From Cymodocea nodosa (lineage: Eukaryota; Streptophyta; Magnoliopsida; Alismatales; Cymodoceaceae), in NCBI GenBank assembly GCA_036874045.1, contig CM072344.1, positions 9,334,501 through 9,398,500 on the forward strand: DNA of 64,000 nt. The letters run 5' to 3'. The notes below the pieces were generated by a model. That model did no database searches. It saw only the letters and a list, made by a program, of their open reading frames with translations, and had not been told where the DNA came from. The position numbers and the translations under genes were made by a program. Shown here piece by piece: positions 46,780 to 58,491 of the stretch; the stretch's first letter is position 1; every line of letters begins with the position of its first letter.

Positions 46780-47330
46780 TAGGAAATACAAAGAAAAATC
46801 ATGATTACATGTATCACACAGGAATTCACTCGAGGAATGAAGAAGAAATCACCATCATTGATATGAATGAAGGAAATCCAACCGATCATTTAAGCAGAAG
46901 CAATTACTACTGAAAGAAATATTAAAGAAAAGGAGAAAGACGAAGAAATTGTGTGTGTAGAGGTGGAGAACCATGCTAACTGCAGGAAGCGTTAGAAGTT
47001 CCCTAAAGCTCCACACCACCACCAACATCACTAACAATCGGAGGTCTGTGAGGATACTTTCCTGATGTCGGGTCGATTCCGAGCCAAACATGGTGATTGA
47101 CAACCACTGTGAGGAGTGATCGCGTCGCGAGAAGGGAAGCCATTTTCACCAAGCATCGACTCATATCTCAGGAGATCGTAAAGCTTTTAGCCTTGGTTTC
47201 GGGTTGATGCTAGTATGCTGAAGAAGAGATCATCTTACAATTTTGGATTTGCAATTCTATAGGGAGAGGAGGCAAGATTGTAAGTGATTAAGTTTTTAGT
47301 GGTGTAATCATGTCGCATGTAGTGACGGAT
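46780..47330 (+). other. Possible host-derived fragment, higher GC
   Basis: This stretch differs from its surroundings in base composition, especially 46970-47200, and matches no retroelement part in the window. A purine-rich, 5'-UTR-like stretch (about 46890-46970) leads to an ATG at 46973 with a short Ser/Thr/Arg-rich reading (LTAGSVRSSLKLHTTTN) of the kind seen in plastid or mitochondrial targeting peptides. The reading stops after about 30 codons. A GTAAGTG donor-like site is at about 47279. It could be a pseudogene 5' exon or a captured gene fragment. A minus-strand reading at 46855-47103 is less convincing. No gene is named. Confidence 0.35.
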
Positions 47331-47650
47331 GTTTTTACTATCGATAAAGATTTTTACATTTCACCTTTCGTTCATCTTCAGGAACATATCAAAACAAAAA
47401 AATACCAAAAACAACAAATTATCTGTGTTTACATTTAGTATTAAAGTGTTGTATTATTTGTTTTGTATCGTGATTAATGTTATCATTGTTAGTATTGTGA
47501 ATGTTTTATGTTTGTTTGATTCAAAAAATAGAAAATGGTTTTATTGTTTACTGAACTTGATTCGTTCCAGATACTTAAAGATTTTAATGGTTATTATTTG
47601 AAATATCTAAATGTTAGTGTTGCTTAATGACAAATCTTATATTAACTAAC
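47331..47650. other. AT-rich DNA, nothing assigned
   Basis: A short Ile/Phe/Leu-rich plus-strand reading (47329-47601) exists but is the kind of frame AT-rich noncoding DNA gives by chance. An intron downstream of the possible exon above is conceivable. Confidence 0.4.
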
Positions 47651-47679
47651 ATTAAAGCTAACATTAAAGAGCTTAATTG

Positions 47680-48080
47680 ATGTTATTTACATTCTGTGGA
47701 ACCACTCAATGGTTGGCTGAATTCCTCTATAAATAGTAGTATTTAATTGGAAAAGAACCAACTCGTGGAGTTAACTAAGTCCACGATGTCAGTTCGTTGA
47801 GTTAGTGATAATTCTATGAACTAGGTCCGTTGTGTTAATTGTAACTCAATGGAGTGCTTACTAAACACATATAAACTCTAATATAAAAATCGGAACAATA
47901 CACAATTCTTGCTCAATCTCTATGGGATCGACTTGTACTTGCACACAAATACAATATACATTGTGCACTTGCAGTTAAAATACAAATTGGAATTAATATC
48001 TAATTTGTGTGAAATGTTGTTTGTTTACTTCTAAAAGTAATTATTGATATAAGCATAAAAATAGAAGTTAACAAATCAAT
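47680..48080 (+). repeat. Gypsy LTR 3' portion, copy 2
   Basis: Clearly related to 6453-6874 over its whole length. It contains GTTCGTTGAGTTA, GTAACTCAATGGAG and related words. The LTR start cannot be placed. Confidence 0.68.
47727..47736 (+). promoter_or_regulatory. TATA box in gypsy LTR
   Basis: CTATAAATAG is a good plant TATA box, about 360 bases before the primer site, as expected for an LTR with R and U5 downstream. Copy 1 has the diverged equivalent near 6500. Confidence 0.6.
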
Positions 48081-48090
48081 ATAAGTTTTC

Positions 48091-48109
48091 TAGCACCGTT
48101 ACTAGGGAT
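48091..48109 (+). other. tRNA-Asp primer binding site
   Basis: TAGCACCGTTACTAGGGAT lines up with TGGCGCCGTTGCCGGGGAT, the tRNA-Asp complement used by Tat/Athila elements. Confidence 0.75.
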
Positions 48110-48189
48110 TGAGAAGCTAAGCAACTGTGAGTGTTGTTTTATTTTAAGAGCAGAGGGAGTGTTGTGTGTTTTATTTTATAATTGAGAAT

Positions 48190-48619
48190 ATGACATATGC
48201 TTATGCTCAAAGATTTCTGAAACCTGTAGTTAGCATATGTGAATTCTGCAATTTGGAAGGTCACGACATCTCTGATTGTTTGAAACTAAGACGATTGCAG
48301 ATAACTAGATCACATGAACTATAAATGAATTATATTCAATATAATAGAGCTGAGTATGAGAATCCTATAGTTTACCCAATTGATGGTCAGTTTAGAGTTT
48401 GTAATATGTTGAGAGACAAGAAAGTTTGGGATAGGTATGACAGACTGGAGTGTAGCTTAGAGCAAAACATGGACAAACAAGAACAATACTTGTGGCAGCA
48501 ACAAGAAGTCAACCAATTAAACTATAAGGAAGAATATACAAAACCTAAAATTGATATCATATATGAAACTGAGAAAACCATAATGAAAATTGATCAAAAA
48601 TTGAATGCAATGAAATTAG
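48190..48619 (+). pseudogene. Gypsy gag remnant with zinc knuckle
   Basis: A CCHC knuckle CEFCNLEGHDISDC (C-x2-C-x4-H-x4-C) lies at 48238-48279, followed by a Tyr/Asn/Gln-rich region (from 48325) and a Gln-rich, coiled-coil-like section near 48470-48530. In a working element this would bind RNA in the particle. It sits unusually close to the primer site. Broken. Confidence 0.6.
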
Positions 48620-49353
48620 AACACTTTATAATATAAAACTAGTGAGACACGTGTCAAGACTTGAAAACGTGACTTAAGTTACCTTTCGGATAGTTACGAT
48701 TGTAAGTCTCCAAAAAAACTTTAACTCACCGATTCAGTAATAAACAAATGTTTTTATAAGAAGAATTTTACCACATGCAAAAATAACAACTTAAGTTTAT
48801 AACGCTAACCTAACACATTGCCTTAGTGTTCAATATAGCAACTCAACGCGTTTAGTTATGTTAACTTAACGAGTTAAACATGTGCACCTCACGTGATACA
48901 ATACAACATTCGTAACTTATAATTTCATCACGTGTATAACACTAACTTAACGAGTTCGTCTCTTCTTTTACTCACTAACTTAACAAGTTATCACGTGACC
49001 TATTTTAACCTTTAAGCCTTTAACTTAACGAGTTCTTGCGTGACCTCTATACAAACAAACTCTAACTTAACGAGTTGTCTAAACGTGCACTGTTCATGAT
49101 ACAGAAGATATAACTTTAAAACATATCATGCTTTTCAATAAAACCACACGTTAACTTAATGTTTAGCTAAATGAGAAATTAATGCAACGAAACGACTAGT
49201 TATTAACTTCAGATCCAATGCAGACAAGCATTTATATCAGTAAGCTTTTTCTGTATTAATTGATGATTTTAATTTCTTTTCACAAGCAATAGTAATTGAG
49301 CAAATATGATTATTTTCATTCAGCACACATCATCAAAACAAAAATACTCAATA
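48620..49353 (-). repeat. Family A LTR part in the duplicated segment
   Basis: The outer half of a family A LTR of the E9 subtype, including part of the extra block found only in the E9 LTR. It ends with an ACTCAACA-like edge at 49353. Confidence 0.85.
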
Positions 49354-49465
49354 GTTTGAAGCAAGCACCACGTGCATGGTATGATAAACTAAAGAGTTTC
49401 CTTCTTGAGAATCCATTTAACATAGGAACTACAGACAACACCTTATTCATCAAATCTGAAAGCTC
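49354..49465 (+). pseudogene. Family C reverse transcriptase fragment in the duplicated segment
   Basis: It encodes the LKQAPRAWYDKLKSFLLEN block of copia reverse transcriptase, matching 57093-57204. Confidence 0.82.
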
Positions 49466-50902
49466 ATTGTTTATTCAATCAAAGTACCCGAAATATTCAA
49501 TTATAACTCGTTGAGTTAACTAACCTAACGAGTAAAACGCTGTCTAGAGGCATTTTTACACGTTACCTTATCTAACATAACATCTAGTTAGTACACGAAA
49601 CAATTTTCGGATGCTTCCAACTGAAACATTCTGAAAACAACACACATGCTAAACTTAACATTATCTTGAGAACATTGTAAACTATTTGAACATTTTGTCT
49701 TTTGAATTTAAAATAGTTTATTTGTCTTTTTAAATTATTTCATCAAGATATTAAGAGGACATTAATTCAGATTAACTAAGATTTGTATTCTAAATTATAT
49801 TAATCTATTTTTGACATTGTTAATGCTCCCCCTACAAATATACTTCAAATATATTCAATCAACATACAAAATATACTTGTAGTGACAATAGATGTTAAGT
49901 ATAACTATACTTTTAAATTTTCTTTTCAAAGACTTCCGTTATCCTGACATCATCAAAAATGATTTCCAGAATCAATTCCTACTGTATATGAATCAAAACA
50001 CAACTTTCAACTCAATGTAATTAATTCAAGGAGAATAAAAGAATGTATCTCAAATAAACGTTTTCAAAAGTACTAATGTTGATTCAATAAATCAGTAGTC
50101 ATATTGGTAGAAACTATATGTGATTCAAAGATATCTGTAATTAATGAAACAACATTTTTTTTTTTTTTTTTCAAAATAGTGAATATTGATAATTTTCTTT
50201 AAAAGTTACTTTGAAAAGCTTGAATCATACAAGAGCTTTCTAATGTACCTGTGTAATGAGCTTTCAGTCAACAATCCCAAATCTGATCAGGACCTTAGGT
50301 TGCCAGATTTAAAGAATCCTTTTTCAGGACAACAATCCTTACATACCTATCTGCTCAAGTACAAAAGGTTCGTGATCAAAATGATCAATAAACTCTCAAA
50401 GATTTTCACTTTGTAAGCACTTTTCATTTTAAGCACAATATATATGTATTCCATTAATATAGATGCAATAAAACACAAATCTCATACAATTTTTACTTCT
50501 ATGATTGTATTGAGAATATGAATCAGTTTCAATAAGCTTATACTTTTAATTAATAGTTTAAGATAAGTTACATATAACTTATTCTACAAGTTTAATCAAT
50601 TAAGTCAAATTTATGCATGATCATATGCATTTTCCTTGATTCAAAAAAAAACATTTAATCAAAATTTCAGAATGTCAGAAGTATTTAATGTTTTTCATTT
50701 ACATTTCCACTTAAAATCGTAAAAACCATTAAAATTGATAAACTACTTAAAATCAATAAGATACTACTATGATTTTACAATAAATAAATAGTATCTTAAG
50801 CAGCAGTTTAGATATTACTTTAGATATTTATAATAAGTATATAATATCTATGAGGTGAACAACATCATCAATAATATTTATCTTTTTATGTGGAGTTTAA
50901 GC
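49466..50902 (-). other. E9 post-pol noncoding region
   Basis: Matches 14440-15877 in E2. It includes TGCTCCCCCTAC at 49824-49835, a G-rich tract on the element sense strand. A T-run is at 50155-50171. Nothing coding is recognised. Confidence 0.65.
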
Positions 50903-52462
50903 ATTTTACACATCACATAGCCTACAAATACCTAAATTTAATCTAATGTTGCAGAATGTATTTTCGTTTAGAGGTTTTGTAAATATATCAGCTAATTGAT
51001 TTTTACTAGACACAAATTCTAATTTAATTTTTCCTTTAATTACGTTATCTCTTAGAAAATGATGTCTAACCTCTATATGCTTTGCTCTTGAATGTAATAC
51101 AGGATTTTTGGAAAGATTTATTGCAGAACTACTATCACAATAAATCTCAGTTGTATCATAAGATAATCCAAAATCTTCTAAAGTTTGCCTTATCCATAGA
51201 ATCTGAGTGCAACACAGTGCAGTAGCAATATATTCAGCTTCTGTAGTAGAAAGTGCTACATAGTTTTGCTTTTTACTAAACCATGACACCAAATTACTTC
51301 CCAATAATTGACATGTGCCACTAGTACTCTTTCTATCAGATTTAGATCCTGCATAATCAGCATCAGTATATCCTATAAGATCTATTGAACTATCCTTAGA
51401 ATAATACAGTATGAAATTTTTAGTTCCTTGTATATATCTAAATATTCTTTTAACTGCAATTAAGTGTGATTCTTTAGGATTAGATTGAAATCTAGCACAA
51501 ACACACACAGCAAACATAATATCAGGTCTACTAGTAGTCAAATAAAGTAAAGAACCAATCATACTTTTGTATTTTCTTTGATCTATAGATTTTCCTATGT
51601 CATCAATATCTAACTTTAAAGTAGTACTCATAGGAGTTCCTCGAATCCTTGTATCATTAAAATTAAATTTCTTAAGCATTTCATCTGCATATTTTTCCTG
51701 ATTTAAAAATATACCTTTATCCATTTGCTTAATTTGAAGTCCTAGAAAATATGAAAGTTCTCCTATCATACTCATTTCAAACTGATTAGTCATCTCTTCA
51801 GAGAATATTTCTATCAACTTATTAGAGGTTGCTCCAAAGATTATATCATCCACGTATATTTGAACAACAATCTGATCTTTACCATCTCTCTTAATAAATA
51901 GAGTATGATCGACTTTTCCCATGATATAGTCTTTTTCTATTAAAAAAGTAGACAATCTTTCATACCATGATCTAGGTGCTTGCTTCAAACCATATAAGGC
52001 TTTCTTCAATTTATACACAAAGTCAGGATTTTTATTATCTTCAAATCCAGGTAGTTGTTTTACATAGACTTCTTCATTAATTAAACCATTTAGAAATGCA
52101 CTCTTTACATCCATTTGATATAATTTAAAATCCATATAACAAGCATAGGCCAATAATATTCTAATACTTTCTAACCTAGCCACAGGAGCAAATGTTTCAT
52201 CATAATCTAATCCTTCTTCCTATGTATACCCTTGTGCAACTAATCTAGCTTTATTCCTTATAATTTGACTAGTTTCGTTAGTTTTGTTTCTAAAGATCCA
52301 CTTTGTACCTATTATGGACTGATTTTCTGGTGGAGAGACTAATTCCCATACATCATTTCTAATGAATTGATTTAGTTCTTCTTGCATTACCACTATCCAA
52401 TTTTCATCAGATAATGCTTCTTGTATATTCCTTGGTTCCACCATAGAAACAAACATACACAT
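50903..52462 (-). pseudogene. E9 reverse transcriptase and RNase H
   Basis: A 425-codon open stretch (50906-52183) covers most of the reverse transcriptase ([38 protein letters not shown]) and a complete RNase H with DADYAGSKSDRKSTSG, TEAEYIATALCC, SRAKHIEVRHHFLRD, LADIFTKPL and the LNLGICRLCDV end. The N-terminal WIVVMQEELNQF block is at 52220-52462. It is the best family A example here, although the gene is broken. Confidence 0.92.
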
Positions 52463-52558
52463 ACTATTTAAATTTATTGAAGCTCTAGTTTTAACTCCCT
52501 CATTAATATCACCAATGACTTGAGTAATGGGATGTGATGAAGAATAACGCCAATTTCT

Positions 52559-53850
52559 CTAATTTTCCTCAATATTCTCATCAACATCTGAAAATCCATC
52601 ACTTTCATCATTAGTTTGATCATTTAAGTTCATATTTTTGATTTTCTCAGATAAATCATCAATCTCTCTATTGATCTCTAACTCATTTCGAAAATTGATC
52701 ATATCATCATTATCAACTTTAGATTGAGATTCTCTAAGAGAATTTTCATTGAAGCTTACATAGAGGGTTTCTTTAATGGTCCTAGAAGTCTTGTTATATA
52801 CTCTATAGGCTTTACTTCTAGTAGAGTAACCTACAAAATTTCCTTCATCTGATTTGGCTTGAAATTTATCCCTTTTATCCTTAGTATTAAGAATAAAATA
52901 CTTGCACCCAAATGGTTTCATATAGGAAATTTTTGGAACCCTATTAAACATAATTTCAAAAGGAGTTTTATTAACATGAGATTTTAAATGACTTCTGTTA
53001 ATAACATAACAAGCTGTATTTACTGCTTCAGCCCAAAGATTTTAAGGTAACTTATGTTCATTCAACATAGTTCTGGCCATTTCTTGAAGTGATCTATTCT
53101 TTCTCTCAACAACACCATTTTGACACGGTGCTCTTGGAAAAGAAAATCTGTGATCAATGCCATGCTCATTACAATAGTTATCCATTTGATCATTATCAAA
53201 TTCAGTTCCATGATCATTCCTAAGTTTTTGAATAAAGACACTCTGCTCATTTGGAACAAAATTGCAAAACATTTTAAATTTTTCAAAAACTTCTGTCTTA
53301 GATGCTAGAAAATATACCCAAGTGTATCTAGAGAAGTCATCTACTAAAACAAATACATACTGTTTACCACCAAGACTCATGATTCTTGTTGGTCCAAATA
53401 AATCCATATGTATAAGTGCTAAGACTCTCTTGCTGGAAATATCAGTTTTGGATTTAAAAGAGTTTTTGTGAAGTTTACCTAACTCACATGCATCACACAT
53501 AAAGTCCTTTGAGTATTTAATCTTTGGTAAACCTCTCACTAAATGTTTTCTAGATAGTTTATGTAACAGTTTCATATTTATATGCTCAATCCTCCTATGC
53601 CATAGATATGCATCACTAGTTTCAGCTAGCAAACATGAATTTAAATCAACTGCACCAGAAGGTAAAGATAAAATACATATAGAACCTTTTCTTTTAGCAA
53701 TAAACTTAATTTCATCTGTATTTTTATCAATTATTTTGCATACATTATCTTCAAACACTACATAATATTCATTTTCAGTTAGTTTTATGACACTCAGCAA
53801 ATTAAATCCTAGGTTTTCTAAATATAGTACATTCGAAATAACACAAGTAG
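52559..53850 (-). pseudogene. E9 integrase remnant
   Basis: Zinc-binding blocks LWHRRIEHINMKLL and CDACELGKLHK, the core with HMDLFGPTR, DDFSRYTWVYF, RNDHGTEFDN and GVVERKNRS (53042-53700), and a C-terminal part with MKPFGCKYFILNTK (52559-52951), then an acidic spacer to the reverse transcriptase. Confidence 0.88.
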
Positions 53851-54059
53851 GAGTTATTTGAACATTGCCCATACCTATGATTTTATCTTTGCTTTTGTTT
53901 CCAAATGTTACACTTCCTTTCATGGTATTTGTAAAATTTTGTAATAGACTTTTCTGTCCGGTCATGTGACTTGACGCTTCACTGTCCAAGATCCATTTTG
54001 ATGTTGTTTTCTCCTCAGACTCATCTGCCATGAAGCACACATGAGCAACGTCTTCTAAT
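53851..54059 (-). pseudogene. E9 protease remnant
   Basis: The protease block ILDSEASSHMTGQKSLLQNF with the SVTFGNKSKDKIIGM region after it, preceded by a VCFMADESE-like piece of linker. Confidence 0.78.
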
Positions 54060-55122
54060 TCTTATTCTCCTTATGAATGTGAAGATTTTGATGCTGATTC
54101 CTCAGATTCAGACTCTTTAGACGTGTCATCCCAAGTGACCTTCAAAACTTTTTTCTTATAAAACTTTTTTTGAGTTTTCTTAGCCGTCTTCTTCTGATTT
54201 GTCCTACTTTGCTTTTCATTTTTCCTCATAGGACAATCTGGAGAAAGATGTCCAGGTTTCTTACAATTGTAACATACATACTTTCTAGATGAAGAATTCT
54301 TGTCATTCAGTGATTTTGACGTTGAGGGTTTATCATTTTTATTCCTTTGCTATTTCCTAGCTTTCCATGCTTTCTTAAATTTCCTAGTCAGCAAAATCAA
54401 ATCCTCGTCAGAATCAGTAGATATATCATAATCTGAATTAATTTTGAAGGCTATTTCTTTCTTCATTTTTAGTTTGTTGTGACTCAGTGATTCATTTAAT
54501 TAACTTCATAAGCTGTTAAATTTCCTATAAGTTTATTCATAGTATAAACATTTAAATCTCGTGATTCCTCAATTGATGTTACTTTCTGAGACCATTTAGA
54601 ACTTAGGGATCTGAGAATTTTCCTCACTAAATCCTTCTGTTCAAAATTCTTTCCTAAACATTTTAAAGCGTTTATGATATTAAGAAATCTGGAAAACATC
54701 TTAGAAATATTTTCGTCTTCATGCATCTTAAAGAGTTCATACTTATGAATCAACATGTTTATTTTGGTCTCTTTAACTTGAGAAGTACCTTCATGTGAAA
54801 CTTCTAATGCATGCCACACCTCATAAGCAGATTTATATGTCGACACTTTACTGAACTATTCATAACTCAATGCATAAAATAAAATATTTAAGCCCTTAGC
54901 ATTCAGAGTTTCATTTTCTTTTTCAGTAATTGTCCAAGTATTATAAGGAGTAGTTAACGGAGTATATGGTTTAGAAATCATGAACCACAACTTATGATAT
55001 ATACTTTGAAGAAAAACAGTCATCCTATATTTCCAATATTCAAAATGTATTCCATCAAATAAAGGAGGACGATTAAGATTTTGGCCTTCATATAAAGAAA
55101 AATTACCATTTCCAGTAGCCAT
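54060..55122 (-). pseudogene. E9 gag remnant
   Basis: The start MATGNGNFSLYEGQNLNRP at 55122 follows the primer site. GIHFEYWKYRMTVFLQSI, ALEVSHEGTSQVKETKINML and KYELFKMHEDENI blocks follow, then a zinc-knuckle region near 54230-54290 and a Lys-rich tail. Broken. Confidence 0.85.
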
Positions 55123-55305
55123 CTTACCTTAGATTTTTCAACCTATTTGATTTTAAACAGTCTAAAAGCTTTAAAACAACTTGAGCCTTAAATCAAGAAA
55201 GTTAAACGTATGCTCAGATATTAATTTCTGTTTAAAAACAAGGAAGGTAGAATAAGCAATGATATTAAATAAGTTGGTATAGATTTTATATCAAAGATTA
55301 TTAAC

Positions 55306-55320
55306 AAAGTTCTGATACCA
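55306..55320 (-). other. E9 primer binding site
   Basis: On the minus strand TGGTATCAGAACTTT; it differs from the initiator-Met tRNA complement at one base. Confidence 0.85.
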
Positions 55321-55322
55321 CT

Positions 55323-57092
55323 TGTAGGATCGTATGGCTACACAAGAGGGGGGTGAATTGTGTATCTTTAATATTTTCTGAAATATAATTGAAACTTTAA
55401 AACTCAAAAACAAGTCGAGACATTGTTTTCATAAAATCAATTTTATTCAAGGTTTCAATTACAATATACAATTCAATTCTCCTCAGAAATTGTAGATGCA
55501 ATCATATTTCGATACCATGTTTCATCTATACAATTTCATAACTACAAACAGAGAAAACTAATTTACGGAATTTAAAACATTTCTCCCTGTTTGAGATCTT
55601 TCTTCTTTAGTAATTCTTCAGTGATGAATATCTTGTCTTTTTATGCTTCACCGAATTTGCTTTCTTCTGATACTTCAAATCTTCAGTGATAAAAATCTTA
55701 CCTTTTTATGCTTCACTGAATTTTCTTCCACTTGAGAGATTTTACCCGAAGAGGTGTTTTTGATCCTTGAAAAAGATTTTTCTTTTGGTGTGCAGGGATG
55801 GTTTGATCCTTGAAAAGATTTTTCTTTTTGTGTGCAAGGATGGTTTGATCAACGAGAAGTCTATGCCTTTTATACTATATCTTCATTTCACGCATATCCT
55901 CCACGTTTGATCACTACCAATTTTCCACTTCTCCACATCTTTTCTTTTTCCTTCATCAAAACACACATGTTCCAACCCACGTTTATATTTTGAATTTTCT
56001 TTAATCATCAATCTTGAATCTCTAAAAAATTTCCTGCAAAATAAACTTTCTCGTCCAAAAATTTTTCATCAGTGTAATAAGAAGTCGTTACTTTAATGTT
56101 AACTAAACGAGTAACACAAGTATATATATATAACTTAACGTTTCTAACTTAACAAGTTCCTCATGTGCCATTTCACGTGATAAGTACTGTAGTTAACTCA
56201 ACGAACTAAGTCTGTGGTGTTATGCTATCTCAACGAACCATCTCCGTTGTGTTATGATATCTCAACGAACCAACTTAACCTTTCTTTCGGAAGGTTAAAC
56301 GATAACTCACTGAAAACAGTTTAAGTTTCGGATAGTTACGGATGTAAGTCACCGAAAAACACTTTATAATATAAAACTAGTGAGACACGTGTCAAGACCT
56401 GAAAACATGACTTAAGTTACCTTTCGGATAGTTACGACTATAAGTCTCCGAAAAAACTTTAACTCACCGATTCAGTAATAAACAAATGTTTTTATAATAA
56501 GAATTTTACCACGTGCAAAAATAACAACTTAAGTTTATAACGCTAACCAAACGCGTTGCCTTAGTGTTCAATATAGCAACTCAACGTGTTTAGTTATGTT
56601 AACTTAACGAGTTAAACATGTGCACCTCACGTGATACAATACAACATTCGTAACTTATAATTTCACCACGTGTATAACACTAACTTAACGAGTTCATCTC
56701 TTCTTTTACTCACTAACTTAACGAGTTATCACGTGACCTATTTTAACCTTTAGGCCTTTAACTTAACGAGTTCTCACGTGACCTCTATATAAACAAAACT
56801 CTCACTTAACGAGTTGTCTAAACGTGCACTATTCATGATACAAAAGATATAACTTTAAAATATATCATGCTTTTCAATAAAACCACACGTCAACTTAACG
56901 TTTAGTTAAATGAGAAATTAATGCAACGAAACGACTAGTTATTAACTTCAGATCCAATACAGACAAATATTTATATCAGTAAGCTTTTTTTGTATTAATT
57001 GATGATTTTAATTTCTTTTCACAAGCAATAGTAATTGAGCAAATATGATTATTTTCATTCAGCACACATCATCAAAACAAAAATACTCAACA
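55323..57092 (-). repeat. E9 5' LTR (family A, long subtype)
   Basis: About 1.77 kb, longer than other family A LTRs because of an extra block of about 200 bases (56271-56472) and a local tandem duplication (55757-55850). The TATA motif is at 55867-55875 on the minus strand. Its edges are TGTAGGATCG and ACTCAACA. Confidence 0.9.
55757..55850. repeat. Tandem duplication of about 46 bases in the E9 LTR
   Basis: Two copies of a unit containing TTGATCCTTGAAAAGATTTT and TGTGCAGGGATGG lie in tandem. Other family A LTRs have one. It is close to the presumed transcription start side of the LTR. Confidence 0.85.
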
Positions 57093-58172
57093 ATTTGAAG
57101 CAAGCACCACGTGCATGGTATGATAAACTGAAGAGTTTCCTTCTTGAGAATCAGTTTAACATAGGAACTGCAGACAACACCTTATTCATCAAATCTGAAA
57201 GCTCTCATATGTTGATTATTCAAATCTACGTGGATGATATCATTTTTGGTGCCACACATGAGAAACTATGTCATGATTTTCAAATATTAATGAAGAAGGA
57301 ATTTGAGATGAGTCTTATGGGAGAATTAAAATTCTTTCTAGGATTACAGATTCATCAACTTTAGCATGGTATTTTCCTGAATCAAGAGAAATTTTGCAAA
57401 GAGATTAAAATTTGGTATGGATAAATCCAAAGCAGTAGGTACTCCTATGAACTCAAATGAAAAACTTGATAAAGACATTTCTAGCATTCCAGTGGATCAA
57501 AAGAAATACAGAGGTATGATTGGATCACTTCTGTATCTAATAGCCAGTAGACCAGATATAATGTTTAGTGTTTGTACTTGTGCAAGATATCAAGCCTCTC
57601 CAAAAGCATCACACTTAAAATCAGTTAAACGTATATTTAAATATCTATAGGGTACCAAAGAGTTTGGATTATTTTATTCTTCACAGAATCAATTGACTTT
57701 AGTAGGATACAGTGATGCAGATTATGCAGGATGCAAATCAGATCGAAAAAGCACTAGTGGGACATGTCAGTTGCTTGGTCATTCTCTTGTTTCTTGGTTC
57801 AACATGAAACAAAACTCTATAGCTCTATCCACCACTGAAGCTGAATATATGGCAGCAGGCCTATGCTGTGCACAGATCTTATGGATGCAACAAACTCTGG
57901 TAGATTATAAGCTAAATTTTCAGAATACCATTATTTACTGTGATAGAAGTAGTGTAATCAATCTCTCTAAAAACATAGTTCTACACTCTAGAGCAAAACA
58001 CATCGAGATTAGGCGCCACTTTTTAAGAGACCATGTTGAAAAAGGTCATATTTCCTTAGAATATGTCTTTACTAAAGAACAACTTGCAGATATCTTCACC
58101 AAACCATTATTTGAAGCTACATTTAATCATATTAGACAAAATTTAGGGATTTGTTCTTTATATGATTTATAA
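57093..58172 (+). pseudogene. E7 reverse transcriptase and RNase H remnant
   Basis: LKQAPRAWYDKLKSFLLENQ and the catalytic [14 protein letters not shown] (57093-57364), then RNase H with SDADYAGCKSDRKSTSG, TEAEYMAAGLCC, SRAKHIEIRRHFLRDH, LADIFTKPL and the end LGICSLYDL (57693-58172). Its sequence is clearly apart from families A and B. Broken. Confidence 0.88.
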
Positions 58173-58491
58173 TTTCATATCTACTCTCCAAGCTCACCAC
58201 TAGGAGCTTGTTCTACTAACTTCTCTGTTTTGTAGCATCTTAGACATTTTTTTGATACTCAGCTATAATTGCTCCATCAACTCAGTATCTGTCTTCTCAC
58301 TTCTTTTTGACAATTGGCAAAAAAGGGGGAGAAATATCGTATTTTGGTAAGCAAAACTGCAGTAAAGTAGGGGGAGAAATTCAAGGGGAGTGGTTTCAGA
58401 AAATCAGGGGGAATCTTTAAATTTACATTATTCTACTTTCCTCGTGTGCTTTTCTGTATAGATATTAGGGAGAGAAATACATGTAATACAT
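58173..58491 (+). other. E7 post-pol region with polypurine tracts
   Basis: AAAAAAGGGGGAGAAAT at about 58318-58335 follows GACAATTGGC, the SIRE-type tract. Further tracts are TAGGGGGAGAAATTC (about 58368-58382), CAGGGGGAATC (about 58406-58416) and TTAGGGAGAGAAATAC (about 58465-58480) just before the LTR. Unlike families A and B there is no room for a post-pol reading frame in this copy. Confidence 0.75.

Larger units (their letters stand above)
47651..48619 (+). mobile_element. Ty3/gypsy (Tat/Athila-like) 5' end: LTR part, primer site, gag piece
   Basis: The LTR 3' portion with its promoter, a tRNA-Asp-type primer site, and directly after it a gag C-terminal-like zinc-knuckle region. Primer-site type and gag style point to the Tat/Athila group. 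It is a short, broken fossil that ends at a duplicated family A LTR segment at 48620. Confidence 0.68.
48620..49465. repeat. Duplicate of the LTR/E7 junction at 56358-57204
   Basis: This copy and 56358-57204 are nearly identical and contain the same unusual join: the end of a family A LTR followed by a piece of family C reverse transcriptase. Because the join itself is repeated, the two copies come from one insertion event followed by duplication or recombination, not from two insertions. Confidence 0.85.
49466..57092 (-). mobile_element. E9: family A copia
   Basis: 5' LTR, primer site, gag, protease, integrase, reverse transcriptase/RNase H and post-pol noncoding DNA. Its 5' LTR lies inside the reverse transcriptase of E7. 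Its own 3' LTR and post-pol frame are not present; the duplicated segment at 48620-49465 stands there instead. Reverse transcriptase and RNase H are among the best kept in the window, but the element is broken. Confidence 0.88.

Noticed and set aside
47329-47601. Ile/Phe/Leu-rich plus-strand reading as a membrane protein
   Set aside because: The composition is what AT-rich noncoding DNA gives; no start context or homology.
48325-48619. A stand-alone host gene
   Set aside because: It directly follows a gypsy zinc knuckle and primer site and has the Gln/Asn/Tyr-rich style of gypsy gag.
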